Assembly (NCBI GenBank): GCA_018398815.1
Contig: CM031616.1
Location: 27,766,951 to 27,830,950 of the forward strand
DNA length: 64,000 nt
Reading direction: 5' to 3'
Source of the DNA: Conus ventricosus
Lineage: Eukaryota > Mollusca > Gastropoda > Neogastropoda > Conidae
In this document: positions 1-48,640 of the stretch, piece by piece
How the letters are laid out: every line of letters begins with the position of its first letter
How positions within the stretch are numbered: position 1 is the first letter of the stretch
Made by a program: the position numbers and the translations under genes
The notes under the pieces: generated by a model
Told to the model about the DNA's origin: nothing
The model's input: the letters and a program-made list of their open reading frames with translations, nothing else
The model's database searches: none

Positions 1-239
1 TAGCCGCCATCAACCGGTTGATGATTCTGCAACTTTGAGGGGGGTGGGGGGGGGGGGGGTCTGCTTATGAACGGTACAGAGGTGAGGGAGGTGGGGGGGG
101 GGGGGGCTACGGCCTTAATGACCCAGCAGGCGATGTTGAAGCTTCTGCCCTGGTTTACACGCACTGTCGGACAGCCCCGACCCATCATAAGGGAGGGTCA
201 AGCCCACACCTTGCGCCAGACCAGCACACACACACACAC

Positions 240-900
240 ACACAAAAGATAACCTTTGTTGTGATAGGTGTGTAGTGACCGCTGACACGAAAGTGTCAAG
301 AGTGCACGGGCTGAAATTTGCCGATTTTATGAAGTTCCAATCCCTGACGGTCCTTGGGAAGGAGCCTGTCATTACTGTGTTCAGCAGGGAATAAGGGCAA
401 ACTGTTGGTCACGTCCGCGTCGCTCACGTGGTGGCAGGGGGTTCAGCTACTCTTTCAGCCTTGTTGCCAGTACCAGACCGTTGTTTATTTCAAACAGCAT
501 CGCAATGCGGGCTGACTTCCTGCGATTCTCCAGTGATGGCTAGTTGAGTTTTTCAACCATCTTTCTCACACTTGATATATTGTGGTATTTACTGAGTACA
601 AAGCGGGGAGCCTGACGTTGGATCCCCTCAAGTTTAGCGATGTTCTTCTGAGAGGTTGGATCCCAAACAGGTGCTGCATACTCAAAAAGTGGGCGGACTA
701 GGGCTGGCCTTGTATGCTTTTTCTTTGACAGCTGGTGCGCTGATTTTAAGATTGCGCCAGAAAAAAAAGCCTTGGACTTGGTTGGCCTTTTGAACATTCG
801 GCATCAATGTGCTCGTCCCAACTGAACTGCCGATGGATTGTAACTCCAAGATATTTCACGGAGTCGACAGTTTCTAAAGTGCGGCCATGTAATTGGCATT
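240..900 (-). mobile_element. 3' end of a non-LTR retrotransposon RT (Jockey/CR1-like C-terminus), minus strand
   Basis: Read on the minus strand from about 900: TVDSVKYLGVTI, FSWDEHIDA, then (frameshifted) RPLFEYAAPVWDPTSQKNIA with LEGIQRQAPRFVLSKYHN, and finally SFPRTVRDWN at about 340. This is the standard order of the RT thumb and C-terminal domain of LINEs without RNase H. It is the same family as, or close to, the LINE at 50690-54060 ([16 protein letters not shown]). It is 5'-truncated with broken frames. Confidence 0.8.
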
Positions 901-1370
901 CCCACTACTTATACTTTCCACTTCAGGTGATAGGCAGAGTTGTACATTTCCCTGGGTGAAAAAGTAGATCGGCAGAATTGCACATTTCCCTGGGTGGAAA
1001 AGTATATCGGCAGCGTTTTACATTTCCCTGGATGAAATAAGTCCCATCGAAATTCGGGCGGGCGACTATATTTTTCATTTTAGAGAAAAATCTTAAGTGA
1101 ATCTATGTGTTCTGTTTGACAACATCCATAGTGGATAACAACAACAACCACAACCACCACCACCACAACAACAACCGTTCCGCAATTCCTTTTAAATGGT
1201 AATCCGGTGTTTTTATGTTTAAGTTTTCTCTGCTGTTACCAAGTTCCTTTTTTTTTTCTTTTTTTCTTTTTTAGAGAACATTCCTTGTTTTTCTTCTTCT
1301 TCCAGTAATGTTCAGCGGTCATCAGGTTGACCATTATTAACATCATTGTGTATGCATTGTGTATTTTCGT

Positions 1371-1613
1371 GTAGCCGGTACTCACCCGTCTTAGGACATG
1401 AGCATCGGGATCTTTAGAGTCCGTGTATGGTCTTTAGTGCATGTGACACAGACTAGACCTCGGTTTATAGTCCCATCCGAACGACTATAGGGGGGATGGA
1501 GTCAGAACCAATGTTACCTCCGAGGGAAAAATCCCCCTATACCGAAATTCGAACCCGCAACCCCAGGATCACGAGTCCGGCGCTCTACCAACTGAGCTAT
1601 CGGTTTGTTCTGA
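1371..1613 (-). repeat. tRNA-derived SINE with a tRNA-Thr-like head
   Basis: On the minus strand the head reads TAGCTCAGTTGGTAGAGC (box A, about 1583-1600), then an anticodon-loop region CGGACTCGTGATCC with CGT at the Thr anticodon position, then GGGTTCGAATTTC (box B, about 1543-1555). The acceptor stem does not pair, so this is not a functional tRNA gene. The body continues to about 1371 with a block (GTTCGGATGGGACTATAAACC) that looks like a conserved central domain. Pol III internal promoter boxes would drive its transcription. Confidence 0.8.
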
Positions 1614-2183
1614 TTGACTCTCTTCTGTATGTATAGTAAGTGAATAGGTAGGCCTACCGCAAGAAGCATCATTTTCAATATATATGGCCACGTATTATTG
1701 ATCATGAGTGCAAAAATCATATTCCTGGTTTCGAATAATTCGCATGTAGTTGTATCCTCAAACGGCTTGTTTCGAAGTAAGCTTTCTTCACAAACATGGC
1801 GGGTTATTTGTAGGAGCTGGGATGCTGAATTGTTTCGAGCACATTGGTCTGAATATAGGTAAAAATGGTAAAAGAACTTTAAATGTGAACACATAAAAGA
1901 ACGAATAGCAGACCGTGGGGGCAATTCCCTATTCAATTAATCTAAATACTGGTATCTTCTTCTACATCGGCATATTTTACAGGCTTCTGGAACTCGGACT
2001 AGTTCAGTTACCATGCAAATGAAGACTAGTCTGCTGCTAATTTATCATCGTCATGATATCTTCTTCTTCCGTTAGTAACCACAGTCAAGTGTTTGACTAT
2101 TATTGTGACGTTTGGGGTGAAGACGACTGAAAAAAAAAAAAACTTTTATTGAGAGATGAATGAAGGAAGGTATAGAGTACAGG

Positions 2184-2223
<40 letters not shown>

Positions 2224-2242
2224 GGGGGGGGGAGAGTTGGAT

Positions 2243-2473
2243 TTACGGAATTGCAGATACTTTCCTACTGAAGGTACCAGCCATTGGGACCTGCACTATT
2301 TCCAGAGGGAGCAGATTCCAGTCCCTGACTGTTCCTGGGAGGAATGACATATTTGTTCCGTCCGGCATGTTATCCTGCTGAATTGTTGGTTGTGGCCCCT
2401 CCTTGATCTTGTTTTGAGGGATTTTAGATGGTGGAACTTTACAGCCGTTGTGCCGTGTTTTGTATCCATGCAT
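2243..2473 (-). mobile_element. Second LINE C-terminal fragment, minus strand
   Basis: A 76-residue open frame on the minus strand reads TRHNGCKVPPSKIPQNKI, then SFLPGTVRDWNLLPLEIVQV. The SFFPRT.RDWN.LP motif is the end of CR1/Jockey-like LINE proteins and also occurs at 340 and at 53970 in this window. The reading frame runs into the G-rich tract at 2182-2232. Confidence 0.65.
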
Positions 2474-2479
2474 TGTCTA

Positions 2480-4373
2480 TTTGCATGCTGAATTCGTAGA
2501 GACTTGAAGTATTTCTACAGCGTATTTAGAATTTGTAAATTTTTGGAACAATGAAAAGTTGAAAGTATTTAGCTTTCTTTCAGTCAGTATCAGTTGATTA
2601 TTTTGTGAATTTGTGGAGAAGGTTGTGGCTCCTGGTAACAACTATGTTGATAAAAAGAGTGCAGTGAGTTGTTGGTTGAGAGTACAATTACACCCATCCT
2701 TGCAGTGTCTTTTAGCCTGGAGACAGTACCATGTGAATGTTGTGATACAAGCTTAAGAGTTACTAAGACAACTTTTAGGTATTAAGAAGAAACAATGAAA
2801 AGGGAAACATATCCTTTCTACATTTAAAAATGTTTTTTTCTTGGCAGTGTTTTCGGAAAGAAACTTTTTTACTGGACAGTAGGCTGTACCATTACCATTC
2901 TATTGTAAGATGGGTCTTGCTAGCTATGTCTAGTATGAATGATAACTTTACATTGTTTGTTTTACAGTTAGTGTTACATTTAGCGTTAGTTGCTTGTTTG
3001 TTTTTCTTTATCTTGATATTGATATGCTTTTGAAAGTTCAAGTTATCAGTGACTGCATTGAAGTTTTTGTCAGTTTTGTAGTCTTGTATGTATTTCCATA
3101 TGTACGTCAAATCTGTGTGACTTTTGCTCACATGCCAGATCTTACATTTTGAAAATATTTTGAGTTTGATTTACTATCTTCACTAATGTGTTTAAGTAAT
3201 CAATACTGTTCTATGATTTGCTGGAATCATTAGCAGAAACTACACAGGTGAGGTATAAATCTTTGTGTCATATGTAGAGATCTCTGTTACTAACTAGACA
3301 ATTTGCCACCTTAGACATCATGGCGTGTTATTTATGAAATGTGCAATTATGTTGTTTAGCCTTTCTTTGAGCACTCAGTTCCACCATTAACCCTTTCAAC
3401 CTGAGTTTACATCCAGAGCAGCCTTTCTTCCTGCCCAGTTGGCTGATCTTCTTGAACAGAAGGAATACTTCATTTTTTGTTTACCAAAAAAAAAAGAAAA
3501 AAAAAAGCACATGCTTATTGCCAAGCGAATGTATTGCAAGGTATTACAAATTTCAGGTAATATGATGTGCTTTCAGACTTTTGATGATTTAATGTACAAA
3601 AACATTGTTTCATTATTACATTGAACAGACTGTGTACTTCATTTCACATTTACATATGGAAAGCTATTCTACCAAGATGTGGAAAACTCCACGCTGTTGT
3701 AACAAAATTGATTATATCAATATATGGCAGGTTTTTAAAATTCCATATCATAAAATGATCTTTGGTCTTATGATACTTTTACAAAGTCAAGCATTATTTT
3801 ACTTTTCGCATAACTCTGTGTTTGAATGCTGGACTCAGTTTTTGCCAAAGACTTCAAAACTTTATTATTGTAAACAAAGCTTTTAGTTTTAGTTATGCCA
3901 AAATCAGAAAATGTAACTTGCGTAGTCTAGGAGTAACATCACTTAGAGCACATCAGGTCTCTTGCGGTAGCAATGCTAGGGTGTAGGTGTGTGGTGCTGT
4001 TCAATGGTGCCCAAGAGGGGTTTAATGAGGTAACAGGGAAATCATTACTATATACTTCACCAGCAATTACAAACTGGATCCTATCAGACTGGAAATTGCC
4101 AATACAACCTAATAAGTACCCTGATATATTAACCTTGAAGTTTTGTAACAAGTCGTCTTTGATGAACCATATTGTAGGCTTTAGATCACTGTTATTTATA
4201 GCTTTCATCCTACCATGTAATGTGCTCAATACATTAATGACACCAGATCTACCTGCATGTAGTGAAACCATACTGATGACTGTTAATTTAAGTTTTGCCA
4301 CTTTATGTTCACTTACTGTAAATTGTGTTGGTTGAAAGTAGATCCAGTTGTCGGTAATTTGCCCAGGCACCGC
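2480..4373. other. Upstream region of ANAPC5, no gene recognised
   Basis: AT-rich. Overlapping open frames of 120 and 143 codons on the two strands at 3939-4370 show no family resemblance and lie just before the first ANAPC5 exon; they may overlap its promoter or 5' UTR. No TATA box or CpG-rich block was seen. Confidence 0.6.
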
Positions 4374-41643
<37,270 letters not shown>

Positions 41644-42651
41644 GGGATGGGGGAAAGGGGGTATGGAGGAAGAGAGTGTCTTGGGAGTCAGCTGGGTCAT
41701 ATGCACTGCCAAGAGAAGTGTGATGTTCATCTGTGTGTGAAGAAGGGTATGCGTGTTGATGTACAAGAGTGAACAACCATGTTTGCAGGCACACACGTTG
41801 TGCCATGCACACTGATTCTTTTCTTTCTTTCTTTCTGCGTACGCAGGCTGATACTCCTGCGGACACTCCCTGTATAGCCAGGCAGTGGAGTTTTGTGTGT
41901 ATGGCCCTTTTTTATCCCGCCATTAAGGCAGCCATACTCCATCTTCGGGAAGATATGCACACTGATTGTTGAGTGCAAGAATTTCAATGTATGATATGTA
42001 CAACTTGTATAAGACTTAATTTGCCATGTGATTAATGTGAGAAAGAATAATGATTATTTTTACCTATCACTGTCCTTAGCCAGTTGTGCTGAAGTTCAAG
42101 AGCTTTGGGATGCACACAGACTTCTGTGGCAATGATAGACCGTAGAGAGTGCCAGAATTACATTTTTTGACATCAGCTGAGTATTCGTGGCTGAATTTTG
42201 ATCACAGGGAATTAAATTAATTGGAAAATTGGAGAATCTTGAAATGATGCAAAGGAGTGATCTTTGAGCATGGGAGCTTGACTGTTCAGACACCCCACCC
42301 CACAAACACAGAACAAAGTGATGAGTGTTTTCGATACTGCTGGTCAGTTTTCTGCACCGTGTCTGGAAGCCATCAGATTTCACAGACATGCTTTGACCTC
42401 GTTTTCTTCATGCCTGTCTCCATCCCATCATTTGATAGGATCCAGCACATACCCACTGCACACACACTCACAACCACATGCTCACAGGCATGCACACAGA
42501 CACACACACAGACACACACACATGCCAAACATGCCACCTTTCCTGCATTCCTTATTTACATTGCGCAGTAGCGGGCATAGTATTGGCTCACATGTGTTTA
42601 CAGAGGTCGTCACCCTTGATGTTTTTGAATCCTGGGATATGCTTAGCTTAA

Positions 42652-43706
42652 CCCGTTCAGTGCCCCACAATAGTACAAACAAAGGTGTTCCCAGGTGCCT
42701 GGGAAATCTCATGATTTGGGGGTCATAATTAACAAAAAATTCTAGCTCAGAAACTACAAAAGATAGAAAAATGAAATCTATATCATTTTTGAAGGAAATT
42801 GAATGAAGAATTTGAATCTGGGCTTCTTTTGTTTTAATTTTGATAATAAAAAAGTATTTAGGCTTTTAGATGTGGATAGATTTTTTTGCACGATCAAAAA
42901 CATATGTATTTACCACATCCAAACAAGAACACACAGCAAAAAAGTTGAAAATAAAGTTTGTATTGTCACACTACACCTGTAAATGAAAGTAAAACAGTTT
43001 GGAAGTCTATCAAGATGCACACACTCGATGCAGACTGACCAGTCCACGACCACGCCCCCACTCTCCCCACCACGCCCCCTTGCTGGACTTCAATCTTCCC
43101 CTACCTTTCCCTCTGCCCCGTGTCATGCCGCAAGCAAGCCGCGCTCCCCTCTCGCGCTGACTCAGACTATCACACCACTGGCCACCGGCACGCAGTGCAG
43201 AGTACACACGAGGCTGGCTCGTTCGACACAAGTCAGCTGAACACACAGAGGTCACAGAGCCCTACTCAATAACTGACGAATATGGTCGGCAATTCCACCA
43301 CTATCATCATCTCACCTTCATGCTCGAGTTAGTCGTTGAATAAAAGATTATTGTGTTTGTCAAAAATCATCAGCAGAGCCTGCTCAGCTGTGTAAATACG
43401 TTGATTTGGTCGCTGGGCTTGTCGAAGGTTGCGTCGCCATGTTTGCAAGCGAGACACGAAGTGCTGGCTGGTCATCCAGTCAGTGATGAGAATAAATGGG
43501 CTTTCCCCTCACGTGTGGTCATTTACATATTATTTTAAGACTACAGACATATAAGGCTTTGTACGCAAACTCTATTTGAGTCCGTTGATAGAAATAGTAA
43601 CGAATGAAAATTCAAGAAAAATGCATGACGTCAGGGGAATGCCCAAAGGCACTGGAAAAGCACTTTTATTACCGCGTCAGCTGACCGACTAAAGGCACTC
43701 AACGGG
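42652..43706. mobile_element. piggyBac-like non-autonomous DNA transposon (TTAA-flanked, 1055 bp)
   Basis: TTAA at 42648-42651 and at 43707-43710 flank ends CCCGTTCAGTGCC and (reverse complement of the right end) CCCGTTGAGTGCC, a 13-bp terminal inverted repeat with one mismatch. TTAA target plus CCC termini is the piggyBac signature. No transposase frame is inside; there is a GC-rich centre (43030-43260). It lies about 1 kb after the ANAPC5 stop. Confidence 0.8.
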
Positions 43707-43710
43707 TTAA

Positions 43711-44935
43711 GAACTTGCTGTTAAATCAGCATTGTCATTCACTGACCAACTTACACAAAGTTTGAGGTGAAAACAGACGATGAAGTAATTACATGTATTG
43801 AGTATGATTCTGACAACTTGGGTTTAGACAAATTGTTTTAACAATACGGTTCTTTCAACATCTTGCTGTTATTAATATCGAAGGATTTCGTAAAGATTCA
43901 CATCTTGGATGGCATTGCACGCAGGACATATACTGTGCAACCTGGAAACTGACTACAGCTGAGAGCCAACCCTCCTTGTGCTGTTGATCTACAGAGGATG
44001 GCTAGATCTCAACGCAGTGCAGGAGCTTGGTGTTTGTGTGTGAACAGTGCATGTGCCATGTCACAAGATCTAATTGTCATATTGTTGGGAGTAGCAAGGC
44101 ACTAAGGCATACCCCTTGATTGAAAAAAAAAAAAAAAAGAAGAAAGAAAAAGTCTGCTACACAATTGCAGGACATCTTAACTTACTTCACTTGCAACAAT
44201 CCAGTTCTCTCTCCAACCCTGCCTCAGACTCTTGACATCTTGTCTTCATTTGGGATTGTCACTTTCGTTAGTACTGGAGCCACCAAGGCTAGGAGGGGGT
44301 GGGGTTTGTCTGCTGTGATGAACCCTCTGCCAGTCCTCTCCACTTCTGACAGCTTGGGGCAAGAACTTCGTCATGTAAGACAGACACAACTTTGAATCAG
44401 GCTATTAGATAAGTATGTCAGAACATGTATTCATGGATGTGATTATGCTTTCGAATGTGTTAATTCACTTGATAAGTGTTTACCAGATTTGTGATGAACA
44501 TTCTTCTCAACTGTTTAGCTTGGTTTGTGTTATTTTGTAGAGTGCATGTGTGTGTTTTGTTGTTTGTTTGTTTTATCTAAAACCGTGGCCCAGGTTTAGA
44601 AAGCAACCATGGATTCACAAAAACTGGAAAAGTCATTGAAAACTCTGGAGCTTAATTATAAAATGATATTGGTCAGGAAGGTCAGGGATTTTTTGTTCTG
44701 ATAATGCTATACAAAATTCAATAAAGAAAAAAAAAATCAAAACTTTCTAAACAGCCATCAGCTCGGTTCAGTCTTTTCAACTAGCCCAAATTGTATGGCA
44801 AAAGAGAAGGTAAGTAATGTTTTGGTCTTTACACACATTCTTGGAGATGCATTCTCTCACATACATGCACACTGCATGCACACGCACGCATACTCACTCC
44901 TTTTCTCTCTCTGTCTTACGCACTCTTGCACACGC

Positions 44936-44966
<31 letters not shown>

Positions 44967-45035
44967 TTACAGCTTCCCGTTTACCTGGAAAGCAAAAATC
45001 AAAGTCTATAGAAAACCTCTCTCTCTCTCTCTCTC

Positions 45036-45111
<76 letters not shown>

Positions 45112-46290
45112 GACAGCTTCCCCTTTATCTGGACTTAAAAAACCAAAGGCAGTCTACAGGAAACTAGCTCTACAAAGATAGATGTCTTTCTCAGAGTAGG
45201 ACTATTTCTCATTGGTAATCACATATTTTACCCCGGTGAAATGTAGCATGTCTTATCTTCACACAACCTGATTTATCACAACTGACCAGAGACCTGGCTT
45301 TTGTGATAGGTCACATGAAAAAAAAAAACATCTGCCACCAGGTGAGGCAGTAATACCTTTGGCTGACATTTCTCTGCAGCATGGTTGAGGGTCTGGTGCC
45401 TTCATTGCTTCCAGAGCAGTTTGTCACTCGGCAGAAGGCAGGCTGGCATGTACATAGCAGAAGGTCACCCACCTTTAGCGCCACCAGTCTTGATGGAGAC
45501 CCACAGGCAGTACAAATGCACTTTGTCATTAAGAACAAACACGCTTCTGCTTTGCTTTAATATTGACAGTGGCCATGTAGGAGTGTAATAGGATAGCAGT
45601 TGATGCTTGGGGCATTCTTTAGGGTGTTTTTGGTTTGGTTTGATTTGATTTGATTGCTTTAAACCAATCCAGCTGGTCCTTTGGGGCGAGGGGAGGACTA
45701 TATTTTTCCTCAGCAGCCCCTGAACTTCGGCTGCAGCTTCTTTTCTCAGACTCCTTTGGCATCCCTGGACAACAACAGGTGCCACAAAGGAACCCTCAAC
45801 TGTACAGAAACATTTTATTTTCACAGGAAAATCATCAGCTGGACAACATGAATTAAGTCCCGGGCAGAGCCAGGCACCAAAATACTGCTTTACATCCCGT
45901 CTCGTTATATTATATGCCAGTACATTGAGCAGTTGTGTACGAATACAGATGTTCAATCCTGACTTTAACAAGGTAATGGCAAACCTTTGAACACAACCAC
46001 ATCCTCTTCATGTCAGCTTCAGACTATGGCACAGGCAGAGTACCTGGGAAGTGACTATCAAATAAGACTGGTTCCAGAGTATGAGAAAAATCTGTCGACT
46101 GGCAGCAAAATAGATCCAGTACGACTAGGAGTCTCCCAATGTACAAATATAACTTGATGAGCCCACAGATCTAAGCTCACCAGGCTTATTGATATCAAAT
46201 TTTTTCATGCCATTGCCACCATGAAAAAAAAAATTACGGATTCACTATCCCGCTCACTGGACCCTTTTCCAAACTCAAATGTGCGCGCTT
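43711..46290. other. ANAPC5-GNL2 intergenic region, left part
   Basis: Apart from the microsatellite cluster at 44934-45170, nothing is recognised. A minus-strand open frame of 168 codons at 45465-45971 has no family resemblance and is judged accidental. Confidence 0.5.
44934..45170. repeat. Microsatellite cluster with a duplicated 50-bp unique unit
   Basis: (CA)n 44934-44968, unique ACAGCTTCCC...AAACCTCT, (CT)n 45018-45070, (CA)n 45075-45106, then a second diverged copy of the unique unit (GACAGCTTCCCCTTTATCTG...). The unit and its CA tract were duplicated together. Confidence 0.8.
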
Positions 46291-46292
46291 GC

Positions 46293-46363
46293 TCACACAC
46301 ACACACACACACACACACTTGCACACACACACACACACACACGCACACACAAACACACACACA

Positions 46364-46414
<51 letters not shown>
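46293..46414. repeat. (CA)n microsatellite
   Basis: CA tract with a few G or A interruptions in the ANAPC5-GNL2 intergenic region. Confidence 0.95.
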
Positions 46415-46417
<3 letters not shown>

Positions 46418-46572
46418 TGCTTTCTTCCAAAAGGATGGCTTTGGTCAGAGAATAAGGAAAAGAAAACGCTAATGACTAACAGAACGTCCTGTCACAAAAA
46501 AGAAACCACTTCTGGGACCATTCAGAGCAAGATGGGCCTTTCAAGGGGTATCATAAAGGAGGATTGTCCTGG

Positions 46573-46780
46573 TTATGTCTTGTCATGACAAGACCCAACC
46601 CCTGTAAAACCAGATTTTTCAATGAAGATAAAACTGTGTGCAAGTCACTGGTGGTTTCCATCCTGTTTTGATGCCCAGACTGCCGATTGACAGCAGACAC
46701 ATTCTTGATCTGTTTGTACAGAACACTTCACATTTGGCTATCGCAGGCAGAAGGTAAAAATATGCTCTGAATGTTGGTTG
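46573..46780 (+). pseudogene. Relic of a LINE reverse-transcriptase C-terminal region
   Basis: Plus-strand frames read KTRFFNEDKTVCKSLVVSIL followed by CPDCRLTADTF and LYRTLHIW, which resembles the LINE stretch K.RLMKSLVVSI.LYGCE.WTL.AD. Only about 60 residues survive and the key YGCE motif is altered. Identification is by motif order only. Confidence 0.5.
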
Positions 46781-47974
46781 ACAATCTCATTCATTGGTTG
46801 TGAGATGTTTGCTGGTACAGACATGTATCTCATGACTACACTGTTAATTTGTGACTGCAGGTCATCGAGTTATGTTGAAACTTAGAAAGGGCTGTTATCT
46901 TCAACATAGATATAAGAATTTAGGTATACGAGACTGTCAGTGTTTCAGCAAACGGACACTCCAGGCAGTGCATGGGTAAAATGAAGGAAGGAGGCTGTGC
47001 CTTTTTCATTTCTCCTTTTTCTCTTCCTCTCTCACACATAACATTCATCTGTGCGGATGTTTTTTCATTCATTTTTTTTTCTTTTTCAGTGAACTACTAT
47101 CTTCTGAAGCACCAGTCCAGGGATATGTCGGTTTACTTCGTTGCGCATCCAAGTGAGAGCACGCACACACATCGTTCACGATCTCACACTTTAATAATGA
47201 GGCAGACCATTACAATAATATACTTGAGGCTTGACCAGCAAATTGGTAAATGTGTGTTTAATATCAGTGTTGTCCGTGAGCCTCTCTTCCGGTTTGAATT
47301 TTTTAGTCGTATATTAACTCACCTGTTGCCCCTACACATGGTTGTCTCATGACTGAGCAGGTGTGAAGTTAGTGTCTATGGACTAGTCTGCACCCACTGA
47401 CATCTTGATGACCAACTCTGTGTTTGTCTCTCTCTCTCTCTCTCATTTGAATCAATTTCCACCGTATGGGCATGGCTTCTTAGGTTCTTGAGGACAAATT
47501 TAAAGACTGGGGTCTGTTCATGGCTCGTTAGCTCGTTTGCTCACTCTCCCTCTCTCTCTCATTCTCTGTCTTGGGCCTGAAAAAAGCTCTTTCCTTGACC
47601 AGGTGCTGAAGACGATTATTAATGAGGTTCCACCAGAGAAATCCCAGGGTCCAGCTTCCCTCGTTCATTCAGTCATGCTTTTGATGTAGCTGTCTGTGGA
47701 GAGAGTGCGGCTGTGCAGCACATCGGGGAAGTGCAGTGGGTTTCTACATCAGGGACATGCACATGACAAGGTGGAACTACATGTCCCAGGCCTCCTCCCC
47801 ATTGACAGGCAGCAGAGCTCCTGCTACAGCTAAAAAAAAAAGATAATGATAACAGTAAAAGGAAAGAAACAAACGGAAAGTAAAAAGAAACTAAAAATTA
47901 AACAAAGAGATAAACAAATAAATTAATGAATAAATTTTCAAAATGGAGTGACTGAAGGCGGCGAACGAAGCAAG
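46781..47974. other. ANAPC5-GNL2 intergenic region, middle part
   Basis: No gene recognised. An A-rich stretch (47830-47940) precedes the palindrome at 47975. Confidence 0.5.
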
Positions 47975-48304
47975 ATCAGGAATAGAGTTTTAGAACTTAC
48001 CGCCAATGACATTGACAAACAAAGCACAAGACAAGACACGATGCATTTCAACCACTTGGGTCTTCATCAGGCGAAAAAATAAATCACATTTAACATGTGG
48101 GACAGTACAAACTACGAAAAACAAAAAAAGGGGAATGAATTCATCCCCCTTTTTTTGTTTTTCGTAGTTTGTACTGTCCCACATGTTAAATGTGATTTAT
48201 TTTTTCGCCTGATGAAGACCCAAGTGGTTGAAATGCATCGTGTCTTGTCTTGTGCTTTGTTTGTCAATGTCATTGGCGGTAAGTTCTAAAACTCTATTCC
48301 TGAT
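47975..48304. repeat. 330-bp near-perfect palindrome (165-bp arms, no spacer)
   Basis: The left half is the reverse complement of the right half, centred on GAATTC at 48137-48142, with one mismatch (48134 against 48145). As a result the same 64-codon frame appears on both strands. The right arm contains GCCTGATGAAGACC..GGTTGAAATGCATCG, a hammerhead-like core also present in the second palindrome (59967-60360). Origin unknown: head-to-head retroelement ends, a foldback transposon, or an assembly inversion. Confidence 0.9.
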
Positions 48305-48309
48305 AATGA

Positions 48310-48640
48310 ATAAATGTTAAACAGCTTGTCTGGGTCCGTGCCACCAGTTACCACCATACAGGCTGCAGCCTCATCTACAGTTTTGCCACAGCTGTTAGCT
48401 TCCGTGTGAGGTAATTTGTGCTGGCCAAAAACAAACGAGGGCCTTCTACAGACCCTTGAGGAACTTCTGACGTGACACAAAAGAGCAGGCTCTCTCTTGC
48501 CACAACTGCTTCAGCTGTACCAGTTCTTGCTGAAGCTGGTACCCCATGTCATAGTGGAACATTTGATTATGAAGTATTGAGAACAAGGCTCTGGCTCATA
48601 TCATCAAAAGCCTTTGTAAAGTCAATGATTAAGACATCAG
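48310..48640 (-). pseudogene. Relic of a LINE reverse transcriptase palm, minus strand
   Basis: From 48636 downward the minus strand reads LIIDFTKAFDDMSQSLVL (motif A, DF.KAFD), a frame break, then EVPQGSVEGPRLFLASTNYL (motif [13 protein letters not shown]). The motif C region is lost near 48330. Fragment of a CR1/Jockey-like LINE, ending against the palindrome at 47975-48304. Confidence 0.7.

Noticed and set aside
1541..1613. A functional tRNA-Thr gene on the minus strand
   Set aside because: Boxes A and B and the anticodon loop are present, but the acceptor stem does not pair and a SINE body follows.
3939..4370. 143-codon minus-strand frame overlapping a 120-codon plus-strand frame upstream of ANAPC5
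   Set aside because: Neither shows a domain, family motif or splice structure; the overlap on both strands suggests chance openness.
42257..42728. 104- and 136-codon frames after ANAPC5
   Set aside because: Likely 3' UTR and flanking DNA with a CA-rich stretch; no similarity recognised.
45465..45971. 168-codon minus-strand frame
   Set aside because: No domain or family motif; overlaps unremarkable intergenic DNA and has no splice or poly(A) context.
47990..48289. Two identical 64-codon genes on opposite strands
   Set aside because: Direct consequence of the palindrome; no resemblance to any protein family.
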